From positions 248,001 through 312,000 of the forward strand of contig NZ_CP057483.1 of NCBI RefSeq assembly GCF_013836145.1: a stretch of DNA of 64,000 bases, given 5' to 3'. This document shows positions 8,881-17,243 of the stretch, piece by piece. Both the position numbers and the translations under genes were made by a program. The DNA is from Citrobacter sp. RHB25-C09. GTDB lineage: Bacteria; Pseudomonadota; Gammaproteobacteria; Enterobacterales; Enterobacteriaceae. Positions within the stretch are counted from its first letter, which is position 1. Every line of letters starts with the position of its first letter. The notes below the pieces were generated by a model. That model searched no databases and was not told where the DNA came from. It worked only from the letters and a program-made list of their open reading frames with translations.

Positions 8881-9608
8881 AGCATCCCTCCATTGATGGA
8901 AATTACCTGACGGGTGACGTAACCTGCCACATCCGACATCAAATAACTGGCAAGCCCGGCCACTTCGTCGGCCTGACCCATGCGCTTCATCGGGATCATG
9001 GACATCGCCTCTTTCAGCGCCGGCTCTTCCATCTCAATCATCCCAGTATCGATAAGCCCCGGAGCGATACAGTTGACGGTAATTTTGCGTTTTGCCAACT
9101 CCATCGCCAGCGCTTTGGTCGCCCCGATAATCCCGGCTTTGGCGGCGCTGTAGTTGACCTGTCCCCGGTTGCCCATCACGCCTGAAACAGACGAAAGGGT
9201 GATAATACGCCCGCCCTGACGGGCGCTGACCATCGGCATAATGCACGGCTGAATAACGTTGTAAAAGCTATCAAGATTGGTGTGGATCACCGCATCCCAG
9301 TCATCATCGCTGAGCGCAGGAAACGCCGCATCGCGGGTAATCCCTGCATTGCTGACCACGCCGTACCATGCCCCATGCGCCTCGATATCCTGCTCCAGCA
9401 CCTCACGACACTGCTCGCGATTAGCCACGTCAAAACTGAGCACCCGGCCAGCGCCGCCGGCGGCGAGAATGGCGTCCAGCGTCTCCTGCGCACCCTGCGC
9501 ATCGCGATGATAATGAACGCCGACGACGAAGCCGTCCGCCGCCAGTTTTTGGGCGATGGCGCGCCCGATGCCCTTGCTGGCGCCGGTAACTAAAACTGAA
9601 CGACTCAT
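8877..9608 (-). CDS. apeQ: APE 3-ketoacyl-ACP reductase ApeQ (FabG-like)
   Basis: 243 aa short-chain dehydrogenase. The Rossmann motif TGASKGIGRA is at residues 8-17, then NAG, a catalytic Ser in TLSSVSG and YSAAKAG carrying the Tyr-Lys pair. The C-terminus SINGGML is FabG-type. It reduces the 3-keto group made by ApeO/ApeC or ApeR with NADPH. It is coupled by ATGA overlaps to apeP upstream and apeR downstream. Confidence 0.92.
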   Translation of the reverse strand: MSRSVLVTGASKGIGRAIAQKLAADGFVVGVHYHRDAQGAQETLDAILAAGGAGRVLSFDVANREQCREVLEQDIEAHGAWYGVVSNAGITRDAAFPALSDDDWDAVIHTNLDSFYNVIQPCIMPMVSARQGGRIITLSSVSGVMGNRGQVNYSAAKAGIIGATKALAMELAKRKITVNCIAPGLIDTGMIEMEEPALKEAMSMIPMKRMGQADEVAGLASYLMSDVAGYVTRQVISINGGML

Positions 9609-10081
9609 GCGGACGCTCCTTGTTGAAATAGTGAATGTAGTTCTTCTGCCGTCGGTTGGAAGGTGTTGACGCGACCGGTGGCCAATGTCACTTCCCCTGC
9701 GCTAATGGCGCAGTCGAAGCTGCCGAAGCGCTCGTCCTGCATCAGCAGTTTGACGCTGATGGCTAAGGTGCTGCCTGCGGGCAGTGCGCCCGCCGCGCAA
9801 ATCAGTTCGCGCGCGCCGAGCACCATCCCAAGAGAGATCGCCCCTTTACCCAACTGATGCCGATGCCAGCCAGACCAAACGCCGACGGTCTGAGCCATCA
9901 GTTCCAGTGCATACCAGCCGGGCAAGTTGCCCTGAGGGTCCAGAAACGGTGCCAGCACGCCGTCAGGCGTAACGCTGACGCAGCAGGTTGCGGTTTCTTC
10001 GGCCACGCTGATGACCTCTTCCAGCAACAGCATTGGCGCGTCGTGCGGCAGGTACTCGCCGGGTGATAAATAGTGGCTCAT
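9605..10081 (-). CDS. apeP: APE 3-hydroxyacyl-ACP dehydratase ApeP
   Basis: 158 aa hotdog-fold protein of the FabA/FabZ-like dehydratase group. It opens LSPGEYLPHDAPMLLLEEV, where the His-Asp-containing strand matches this family, with a long hydrophobic central helix (WYALELMAQTVGVW). It should dehydrate the 3-hydroxy intermediate to create each double bond. A second hotdog dehydratase, ApeI, lies at 16890-17243, and APE clusters characteristically carry both. It has ATGA overlaps with apeO and apeQ. Confidence 0.85.
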   Translation of the reverse strand: MSHYLSPGEYLPHDAPMLLLEEVISVAEETATCCVSVTPDGVLAPFLDPQGNLPGWYALELMAQTVGVWSGWHRHQLGKGAISLGMVLGARELICAAGALPAGSTLAISVKLLMQDERFGSFDCAISAGEVTLATGRVNTFQPTAEELHSLFQQGASA

Positions 10082-11247
10082 GAAATCCTCCCGAGCAAAA
10101 TACTGGCGTTATTGCCGCCAAAGGCGAACGAATTCGACAAAATAACCGGACGTTCCAGCGGCTGCGACTGCTCAATGATGCCGCAGGGCGGTAGTGCCGG
10201 ATCGCGTGGTGACAGGCTAAAGTCCTGCACTGGCAACGGCAGGTTGCGCTGAAGAATCAGCATACTTAACGCCGCCTCGGTAATCCCTGCCGCGCCCAGC
10301 GTGTGGCCGGTTAAATGTTTGGTAGAACTGCAGGGGACGCGCTCACCGAACAGCGCGTTGACCACCTTCGATTCAATCTGATCGTTGAGCGGCGTGGCGG
10401 TGCCGTGCAGGTTAATGTAACCGACCTCGTCAGGCTGAATACCCGCATCATTCAGCGCTTGCTGGATGGCGCGAATCGCGCCTTCGCCCTGCGGATGGGG
10501 TGCAGAAATATGGTACGCATCGCTCGACTCGCCAACGCCCAGCAGGGCGATGGGCTGCGGCTCACGGGTTAACAGCATCAGCGCCGCCCCCTCGCCGATG
10601 GTAATGCCGCAACGGTCACGCCCAAACGGCTGACACAGTGTTGAGGAGAGTGACTCCAGACTGTGGAAGCCGTTGATTGGCATCCGGCTCAGGGTGTCTG
10701 CACCGCCAACAATCGCCACGTCTGCCAGTCCAGCTTCAATCAGGCGGCGGCCGCTGATGATCGCACGGGCGCTGGAGGAACAGGCGGTGGAGAGGGTAAA
10801 TGCCGGACCGTCGAGCGCCAGCCAGTGGCTGAGAAAGCGTGACGGATCGCCCAGTTCCTGCTGCGGATACTGCCAGTGACGGCTTTCTTTTCCATTCAGC
10901 GTCAGGTTAACGTGCGCATCGCCTTCATCCAGACCCGAGGTGCTGGTGCCAAGCACCACGGCAACCCGGTCACGTCCGTACTGCGCGATGGCTGCATCCA
11001 CCTGCGGCTGGATCTGCGCAAGCGCCGCCAGCAGGAGCTGATTATTGCGTGAGCGGTGGGCACTGAACGCATCGGGAATGGTGGGCAGTTCGCCGTCCAC
11101 GCCACCCAGCACCGCGTGCGGATGCCTCTGGAGCCAGCCGGTGCGCGCACGCATGCCGGGGGCGACGCTGCGGGTCAGGTTCGCGGCGATCGCGTCGTTA
11201 TCGTTGCCCAGCGCGTTGATTGCGCCAACCGCAGAAATGTAAATCAT
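10078..11247 (-). CDS. apeO: APE elongating beta-ketoacyl synthase ApeO
   Basis: 389 aa from ATG 11247, one base after the apeN stop. The longer reading frame to 11316 lies inside apeN and is not needed. Full ketosynthase triad: C156 in STACSSSA, His in NLHGTATP and His in HLTGHTLGA. In the established APE system ApeO pairs with the chain-length factor ApeC (20489-21211) as an unusual heterodimeric type II PKS. That pairing is inferred here from gene content. Confidence 0.9.
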   Translation of the reverse strand: MIYISAVGAINALGNDNDAIAANLTRSVAPGMRARTGWLQRHPHAVLGGVDGELPTIPDAFSAHRSRNNQLLLAALAQIQPQVDAAIAQYGRDRVAVVLGTSTSGLDEGDAHVNLTLNGKESRHWQYPQQELGDPSRFLSHWLALDGPAFTLSTACSSSARAIISGRRLIEAGLADVAIVGGADTLSRMPINGFHSLESLSSTLCQPFGRDRCGITIGEGAALMLLTREPQPIALLGVGESSDAYHISAPHPQGEGAIRAIQQALNDAGIQPDEVGYINLHGTATPLNDQIESKVVNALFGERVPCSSTKHLTGHTLGAAGITEAALSMLILQRNLPLPVQDFSLSPRDPALPPCGIIEQSQPLERPVILSNSFAFGGNNASILLGRIS

Positions 11248-11248
11248 C

Positions 11249-11896
11249 TCAGTCACCCAGATATTGAATGGTGATGTGGTATTTAAAGACGTGCTGTTCG
11301 ATGCCGATTGGTTCACGTTTGCCTTTGCGGTTCAGGTAGCTGATTTCGGTAACCAGTTTGCCGCCGGCGTTGCGCAGTTCGCGCTTGTCGCCAATATCCT
11401 TCAGCGTCCAGCCCTTCGGTAGCTGCGGCTGCCAGGCGCTTATCGGCCAGTGGCTGAGCATCACGTCCGCCAGTACCTGGCTGGCGGGGGGCAGTTGTGG
11501 AACGACGATCGACTGTTCAGTATGTAACCCTTTATCGTCGTAGGTCACGAGGAACAGGCGGATACCGACGGAGGACAGCCCCGCAAGGGTCAGCTTTTTG
11601 TCGTCGGCATTGAGCATCACCAGCAGCGACTGGGTTTTGCCGTTAAAGCTGCCGGTGAGCAACTGCTGGGAATTCACCGTCGGCGTGATGCCCGGCGCAG
11701 GCAGCGTGACCCGTGTGCCGGGTTCCAGCCACGCCTGCGGACGGCCTGCCTGCTCGTTGGGCGAGTGGCTACAGCCGGCGAGAAGGAGGGCGAAAAGGCA
11801 CACGGCCAAATGCCTGATGGCGCTACGCTTATCAGGCCTACCCGCAGGCCGGATAAGGCGGAGCCGCCATCCGGCAAAAAATGTCGCTGTCATCAT
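11249..11896 (-). CDS. apeN: APE outer-membrane-type lipoprotein ApeN, with a BIME in its signal sequence
   Basis: 215 aa lipoprotein of the DUF3261 type found next to the MMPL exporter in APE clusters. The hydrophobic signal and lipobox LLLAGC end near residue 42, far longer than usual, because residues 6-27 are encoded by a REP/BIME at 11811-11876. The start at 11896 is supported by the ATGA overlap with the apeM stop, so the repeat must be translated unless a TTG or GTG just before the hydrophobic core is used. The mature protein is periplasmic and probably helps deliver or anchor the pigment in the outer membrane. Confidence 0.8.
   Translation of the reverse strand: MMTATFFAGWRLRLIRPAGRPDKRSAIRHLAVCLFALLLAGCSHSPNEQAGRPQAWLEPGTRVTLPAPGITPTVNSQQLLTGSFNGKTQSLLVMLNADDKKLTLAGLSSVGIRLFLVTYDDKGLHTEQSIVVPQLPPASQVLADVMLSHWPISAWQPQLPKGWTLKDIGDKRELRNAGGKLVTEISYLNRKGKREPIGIEQHVFKYHITIQYLGD
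11811..11876. repeat. BIME (two REP units) inside the 5' end of apeN
   Basis: Two inverted REP units, TGCCTGATGGCGCTACGCTT and GCCGGATAAGGCGGAGCCGC, flank a short linker. The 66-bp block is an exact multiple of three and keeps the apeN frame open. Confidence 0.9.
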
Positions 11897-14211
11897 CGTT
11901 TTTTCTTCTCTCTTTTCGTCGGCATCGCCAGCGGCGAAAGCAGGAACGCGGTGAAAATCCCGCTCACCAGCACAATACCAAAACTGCTGATCGCCTGGGT
12001 GGCGCTAAAGACCAACATGCCGAGCGTCAGCAGGGTAGTCAGCATGGCCAGCGTAATCGCCAGCAGCGACGTCAATGGCGTGCCGCGCGAATTGCTGAAA
12101 AACAGGGTGTAATTAATGCCAATCCCCAGCACCAGCACCAGCGCCAGCAGTGAGAACAGATTGACCGCATGGCCGCTTAACGCCAGCACTGACAGGCCGC
12201 AGCCCAGTGACAACACCGACGGCACCAGGCTGATAAACCCTTTACGCCAGCCCAGTCGAGCGACTGCACCACAGGCAATCACGGCCAGCGCGACACATAG
12301 CAGCCCCGTTAACACATTGCGATACAGCGCGAACAGGTCATCAAAGGTACTTTTGCGGTCGACCCATGCCACGCCGGAATAGCTTTCACTGAGCGCACCC
12401 AGCGCGGCGCTTTGTTTGACGTTTTCGACTGGCACCAGCACGCCGCTTTCACCCTCTTTTAGCGTTAGCCAAAGTAGTCGCCAGCCTTCGCTTGCTGGGC
12501 TGGCAAGCCAGGCATCAACCGTTACCGGCATGGCGTTAAGGTCCGGATTGATTGTCACCAGCCCGGCACTTTGCAAGGTTTTACTTACCGTTGGCGTCGC
12601 ATTCTTAAGCAGTGATAAATCCATCTGCTGCCGCGCCAGGGAGTTGAGTGGAATAGCACGATAATTCCCGAGCAGCCCCTCTTTTTTCGCCTGTTCCAGC
12701 GCCGGGAGAAAGGCCTCCAGCCGCTCCAGCGTTTGCTGCGCAGTTTTGCCGTAAACCACAAACCACTTCTGATCGACACTCTGCCCGGTCAGCGCGGTGA
12801 TCGCTTTTTCCTGCGCCAGAATGGGCTGCGGCAGCGCCTGCAATTGTGAGATATCGTCATCAACGTGTAGCGTCGCCAGCCCCGTCAGCGAAAACAGCGC
12901 CAGTGCGACGGGCAGACCGACGGAGAGCTTTTTATTGCGTCGCCAGGCGGCAAGCCAGCGCAACATCAGCACCATGGCCGGCACCGGGCGTACCGGCAGA
13001 CCCCGGCACAGCCACGGATGCCAGAAAATCACCGTCAGGCAGGAGGCAGAAAGCCCTACAGCGGCAAATACGGCCATCTGGCGAATGCCAGGGAACGGAG
13101 CCAGCATCATGATCAGGTAGGCCGCGACGGTGGTTAGTAGCGCCAGTAACAGGGCGTTGCGCACTTTGCTGAGGCTTTGCCACGGCGTGCTTTCCGCACC
13201 GTGAACCATCCGCTCGGTCAGGTAGTAAAGCGTATAGTCGGCGGAAATGCCGATGATGCTCATGCTCATCACCAGCGTCATCAGATGCAGTTCACCAAAG
13301 ACGAGCAGTGTCACCATGGTGCCTGCCAGTGCGCCTGCGCCAATAGAGATCAGGCAGAGCATCAGCGGACGCAACGAGCGGAACACGGCGACAATCAGCA
13401 GCAGCACCCCGAGAACCGTCGCCACGCCGAGCGTGGAAACGTCCTGCTTCGCCTGTTGGCTGGCGTAATCGCTGTAGAACATGGTCCCGCGAGACAGTAG
13501 CTGCGCCTGCGGGTAGTGTGTTTTTAGTTCCGATTCAAGCGTACCGAGCGTGGTCACTAACTGATGCGTTTGCTGCATATCAAACGAAGAACCGCGCAGT
13601 TCGCCGTGCAGCAGATACCAGTAATTCCCCTGCGTATCCTGAGCAACCAGCCAGCCATCCATCAGCCGCAGACGCTGACCATTTTTTGCCATCGCCAACT
13701 GCGAGCCGCGCATCAGCATCAGCGGATCGTTTTGCAGCTCTTTACCGCTGGCGCCGGAAAACGCGGAGTAGAGTTGAGAGAGGATCCACTGCGCCTGCGC
13801 TTCGCCACCGTTTTGCAGCCTCGCACGGGTGTCGTGGTCAATCATGCCGTTACGGTGCTGCCAGAAGAAAGCGCCCCACGCCTGCTGGCTGTTGGCATCC
13901 ATCGGGCCTTTGACTTCGGCCAGCGCCTGCGACTGATTCAGTAGCGCCAGCCATGCCTGCGCCACTTTCGGATCGGCCTGTTTCCCGGGGCTGACCAGCC
14001 AGACTAACTGGCGATCCAGGCGCTGCATAAAGCCGTCATTCAGGCTCGGTGGGATCGCCCCCAGCGTCTGCTTGGGTAGCATCGCCAGCACGCTGCTGTT
14101 GATCCGCGCCTGAGGTAGCAGCGTCAGCAATACGCCCAGCATCAGCAGGCAGACGAGTCCCCATAATAGCGCGGGACGTTTACTGGGCGGCAAAGCGTTG
14201 GCGTTCGTCAT
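11893..14211 (-). CDS. apeM: APE exporter ApeM (MMPL/RND-family membrane protein)
   Basis: 772 aa, about 12 membrane segments in two halves: one segment near residue 15, a periplasmic loop to about 250, five segments to about 420, then the same pattern again. The RND/MMPL signature appears as GISADYTLYY near residue 323 and GIGINYTLFF near 700. This family exports lipids and hydrophobic products; here the likely cargo is the aryl polyene lipid. It overlaps the apeL end by 32 bp and apeN by four, and forms an export module with LolA-like ApeL and lipoprotein ApeN. Confidence 0.9.
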   Translation of the reverse strand: MTNANALPPSKRPALLWGLVCLLMLGVLLTLLPQARINSSVLAMLPKQTLGAIPPSLNDGFMQRLDRQLVWLVSPGKQADPKVAQAWLALLNQSQALAEVKGPMDANSQQAWGAFFWQHRNGMIDHDTRARLQNGGEAQAQWILSQLYSAFSGASGKELQNDPLMLMRGSQLAMAKNGQRLRLMDGWLVAQDTQGNYWYLLHGELRGSSFDMQQTHQLVTTLGTLESELKTHYPQAQLLSRGTMFYSDYASQQAKQDVSTLGVATVLGVLLLIVAVFRSLRPLMLCLISIGAGALAGTMVTLLVFGELHLMTLVMSMSIIGISADYTLYYLTERMVHGAESTPWQSLSKVRNALLLALLTTVAAYLIMMLAPFPGIRQMAVFAAVGLSASCLTVIFWHPWLCRGLPVRPVPAMVLMLRWLAAWRRNKKLSVGLPVALALFSLTGLATLHVDDDISQLQALPQPILAQEKAITALTGQSVDQKWFVVYGKTAQQTLERLEAFLPALEQAKKEGLLGNYRAIPLNSLARQQMDLSLLKNATPTVSKTLQSAGLVTINPDLNAMPVTVDAWLASPASEGWRLLWLTLKEGESGVLVPVENVKQSAALGALSESYSGVAWVDRKSTFDDLFALYRNVLTGLLCVALAVIACGAVARLGWRKGFISLVPSVLSLGCGLSVLALSGHAVNLFSLLALVLVLGIGINYTLFFSNSRGTPLTSLLAITLAMLTTLLTLGMLVFSATQAISSFGIVLVSGIFTAFLLSPLAMPTKREKKKR

Positions 14212-14785
14212 CGGTCAGCTGTACGGGCGTCAATTGGTGTTGGGTGAGCGTTATTTCGGTGCGGTCGCCCTGCTTATCGTTCAGCTCGATGCGCTCCAGA
14301 TACGCCTTCCCCGCTAAGTCGATGGTCGCGAAAATCTTATCCAGTGGCGTGGTGACCGGCGTCAGGCGCAGTGTCCAGCGTCCTTCGCCTGCATCACTGA
14401 ATTCCACGCGGAAGTTCTCTTCCAGCACTTTGCGGTCTGCCTGGAACAGTGCGCGCAGCAGATGGTTGAACTGGAACATCTGCGGATTGTTCTCCGCGGT
14501 GATGGTTTGCGGCGGCTGACCGTTAATGGTCTGCACCATCCGCTTGTCGTCCAGCAGCAGCTTCATCGGGAACGGTGAGGTTTGATCCCACAGCAGACCC
14601 TGGTCGCGGGCGATCAACATTTTGCCTTGCGATCGCAGCGGCTGCGGCAGATCTTTAATTGTGCGGGTTTGATCGAACTGGGCGCGGACCACCGGCTGCT
14701 CGGTAAAACGCTGTTGTAAATCATCCAGCGTCAGGGCACTGACGAACGGGCTGATCAGCAGCGCCAGTAACGGCAAATATCTCAT
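14180..14785 (-). CDS. apeL: APE LolA-like periplasmic carrier ApeL
   Basis: 201 aa with a Sec signal peptide cleaved after VSA (residue 17), followed by a LolA-type fold sequence: DDLQQRF, then QFDQTR, GKMLIARDQGLLWDQTSPF. LolA shuttles lipoproteins across the periplasm; APE clusters carry a dedicated homologue thought to carry the hydrophobic product to the outer membrane. The start overlaps the apeK stop (ATGA). The cargo is inferred from context. Confidence 0.87.
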   Translation of the reverse strand: MRYLPLLALLISPFVSALTLDDLQQRFTEQPVVRAQFDQTRTIKDLPQPLRSQGKMLIARDQGLLWDQTSPFPMKLLLDDKRMVQTINGQPPQTITAENNPQMFQFNHLLRALFQADRKVLEENFRVEFSDAGEGRWTLRLTPVTTPLDKIFATIDLAGKAYLERIELNDKQGDRTEITLTQHQLTPVQLTDDERQRFAAQ

Positions 14786-15204
14786 GGTGTTACTCCCATG
14801 CGTTCAAACAGGATATCCGGGCAGACGAAGCACATTTCGCGGCTTTTTTCTTCCACAGCCACCTGAATGGTGTATCCCGTAGTGGTGCGCTGGCCGGTTT
14901 CTGCGTCGAAAATTTCGTAGTTAATACGCAGGCGGTTTTCATACTCTCCCAGACGTGCGCGAACGCGGATGCGCTGTTCGAAGGTCAGCGGTTGGCGGTA
15001 TTTCACGCGGGTATCGACCACCGGCCACACGTAGCCGGAGGCTTTCATCTGGCGATAGCCATAGTCGAACTGGTTCAGCAGGGCTTCGCGGGCAATCTCG
15101 AAGTAGCGGAAATAGTTGCCGTGCCATGCCACGCCCATCATATCGACGTCATGAAACGGAATGGATAGCTCTACTTCAGCAGTAAAACGGGGATCGTTGA
15201 GCAC
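14782..15204 (-). CDS. apeK: APE 4-hydroxybenzoyl-CoA-type thioesterase ApeK
   Basis: 140 aa hotdog thioesterase. The acidic active-site motif DVDMMGVAWHGNYFRYFE at residues 19-36 is the 4HBT/YbgC signature with its Asp and the G-N-Y-F stretch. It may hydrolyse the finished or stalled acyl-ACP. The start is three bases after apeJ, and the end overlaps apeL by four bases. Confidence 0.88.
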   Translation of the reverse strand: MLNDPRFTAEVELSIPFHDVDMMGVAWHGNYFRYFEIAREALLNQFDYGYRQMKASGYVWPVVDTRVKYRQPLTFEQRIRVRARLGEYENRLRINYEIFDAETGQRTTTGYTIQVAVEEKSREMCFVCPDILFERMGVTP

Positions 15205-15207
15205 CCT

Positions 15208-16899
15208 TTACTCCTTGTTTTTGGGATCCGGCAACTGCCAGAAATCGAAAAAGTTAAACCAGTCGAGCGGCGACTGTAGCGCGTAAAACTCAAGACGTTC
15301 GGCGTAGCGATCGATAGCGTGCTGCAATGCCTGCTGGCGTTCAGCGCGTGGCAGCACCAGCGGATCGGCGAACGGTTCACAATAGATCCGCAGCTTGTCA
15401 TGCTGGCGCAGGGCAAAGAGAAGATCCACCGGGCAACGCAGAAGAGAAGCGAGAATAAATGGCCCCTGCGGGAACGGGGCGGGCTGGCCCATAAACGGGC
15501 TCCAGCAGACGCGCCACTCACCGCCGCGCTGCGGATTGACCGCAATGCGATCGCCGACAATGGCGATCCACTCGCCGCGCTCCAGTTTCTCTTTGAGTAG
15601 AATTGCGGTGTCTGGACCGATGTCGGTGACTGCCATCATGTTCAACCCAGCCTGCGGCGCCATCTCTTCCATAATTTGTTTAAAGCGCTGGGCATTGTCG
15701 CTAAATACCAGCGCGTTGATGGTTTTGCTGCCCTGCAACTGCGCCAGCGCCCGGCAGGCTTCGACATCGCCAAGATGCGAAGCCAGTAGCAGTTTGCCGC
15801 GCGGATCGTGCACGTTGAGCGCCGCTTCGGCACCGGGGGCGAACTCCACGTCACGACCAAAGTGCAGTTCACCGCGCCAGCTGGCGATTTTATCGAGCAT
15901 CGCATGGCCGAAGCGCAGGAAGTGCTGATAGCTGGTGAGGTTCGTTGGGACTGGCTTCCGGCGAGCGGTTAGCTGTTGGCGCACGCGGGCGATCCAGTTT
16001 TGCGAGGCATGACGCGCGCGGGTCGCTGAAAGCCAGTACGCAGCAATCACCGGATACAGAAGCAGCGAAAATGCCTTGCGCCCCAGCACGTGCCACACCA
16101 GCAGCATCAGGCGCATTCCCCACAACCCTTTCACCTCTTGCTGGCGTGCCCAGTGCGACGATGAACGGCGAAGCAGCAGGGAAGGGATGCGCGGCAACAT
16201 GCCGAAGAACAGCCGGGTGTGCATCAGCGAGATGCGGCAATTGTCTTTGAAAGCGTCGAAGTGCGACAGACCGTCCGCAGGATAGGTCACGCGCGTCGGG
16301 ACAAAATAGCTGGTGTTACCCTGCCAGTAGAGGCGGACCATGACTTCAGTGTCAAAATCCATCCGCTTGCCGAGGACGACGCGCTGGGCCAGCTGTAGCG
16401 TCGGCGCAACCGGATAGACGCGAAAGCCGCACATGCTGTCTTTCAGCTGGAGCGACAGGGTTTCAATCCATACCCAGACGTGGGTGATCCAGCGTCCATA
16501 CAGGCGCGAACGGGGGATGCTCTCGTCGTAAACAGGCTGCCCGGAAATCAGCGCGTCAGGATGCGCCTGCGCCCGTTCCAGCAGCGTCGGGATATCTTCA
16601 ATTGCGTGCTGGCCGTCGGCATCGACCTGAACGGCATGGCTAAAACCGGCGTCTGCCGCCGCCTGTAATCCCCGAATCACCGCTGCCCCTTTGCCCGCAT
16701 TCTCCGCAAGGCGGATGAGCGTCAGAGTGGTGTTTTCTCCCGCCAGCCGATCCAACTCCTGTCGGGTGGCGGCATCGCTGCCGTCGTCCACCACAATACA
16801 CGGCAGGCCAAACGGCTGCAGGCGCGCGAGCACCCGCGCCATCATCGCGCCGTGGTTATAGCAGGGGATCAGCACGCAGGGGGAGAAGGTTAACGACAT
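15208..16899 (-). CDS. apeJ: APE bifunctional glycosyltransferase-acyltransferase ApeJ
   Basis: 563 aa two-domain protein. Residues 1-240 are a family-2 glycosyltransferase (IPCYNHG, VDDGSD, and VDADGQH as the DxD metal site). Residues about 300-560 are an LpxL/LpxM-like acyltransferase (HLGDVEACRA, with the H-x4-D/E type motif, and AIVGDRIAVN). A short hydrophobic stretch near 260-290 links them. The fusion suggests one polypeptide both glycosylates and acylates the product or its lipid anchor. It starts ten bases inside the end of apeI. Confidence 0.88.
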   Translation of the reverse strand: MSLTFSPCVLIPCYNHGAMMARVLARLQPFGLPCIVVDDGSDAATRQELDRLAGENTTLTLIRLAENAGKGAAVIRGLQAAADAGFSHAVQVDADGQHAIEDIPTLLERAQAHPDALISGQPVYDESIPRSRLYGRWITHVWVWIETLSLQLKDSMCGFRVYPVAPTLQLAQRVVLGKRMDFDTEVMVRLYWQGNTSYFVPTRVTYPADGLSHFDAFKDNCRISLMHTRLFFGMLPRIPSLLLRRSSSHWARQQEVKGLWGMRLMLLVWHVLGRKAFSLLLYPVIAAYWLSATRARHASQNWIARVRQQLTARRKPVPTNLTSYQHFLRFGHAMLDKIASWRGELHFGRDVEFAPGAEAALNVHDPRGKLLLASHLGDVEACRALAQLQGSKTINALVFSDNAQRFKQIMEEMAPQAGLNMMAVTDIGPDTAILLKEKLERGEWIAIVGDRIAVNPQRGGEWRVCWSPFMGQPAPFPQGPFILASLLRCPVDLLFALRQHDKLRIYCEPFADPLVLPRAERQQALQHAIDRYAERLEFYALQSPLDWFNFFDFWQLPDPKNKE

Positions 16900-17243
16900 A
16901 GGCGAATTTTCCCGCTGCTGGCGGTATGACGCGCCTCGCCGTCGTGGCGCTGGTAGCTAAACGTCAGAATTTGCCGCGCTTCCTGCCAGCTTAGTGTGAG
17001 CGTAATGGTGCTTTCAGGCAGCAACGGCGCCTGGAACTTGACGTTCTGAATGCTATGGAAGCGCCAGCCGGGGGCAAGCAGGGTGGTGGCGTAATGCATC
17101 ACCCACTCCATCTGTGCCACGCCAGGCAGCAGCGGCTGCACAGCAAAGTGGCCCTTAAACCAGAAAAGGGCAGGATCAAGATGCAGGACGATCTCAGCCT
17201 GCTGTGGCTGTGCCTGATGGCGCTCAATTTCATGGGGTATCAT
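16890..17243 (-). CDS. apeI: APE dehydratase ApeI
   Basis: 117 aa from ATG 17243, which lies 14 bp inside the apeH end; an upstream ATG at 17273 would add ten unlikely residues. It is a small hotdog protein with FKGHFAVQPLLPGVAQMEW near residues 29-47, the FabZ-like HF-x-PxxPG active-site motif with its catalytic His. Annotated as thioester dehydratase in APE clusters. It is probably the second 3-hydroxyacyl-ACP dehydratase beside ApeP. Confidence 0.87.
   Translation of the reverse strand: MIPHEIERHQAQPQQAEIVLHLDPALFWFKGHFAVQPLLPGVAQMEWVMHYATTLLAPGWRFHSIQNVKFQAPLLPESTITLTLSWQEARQILTFSYQRHDGEARHTASSGKIRLCR

Noticed and set aside
11249..11316. apeO start at 11316
   Set aside because: It would overlap apeN by 68 bp and add 23 residues without similarity to ketosynthases; ATG 11247 lies one base after the apeN stop.
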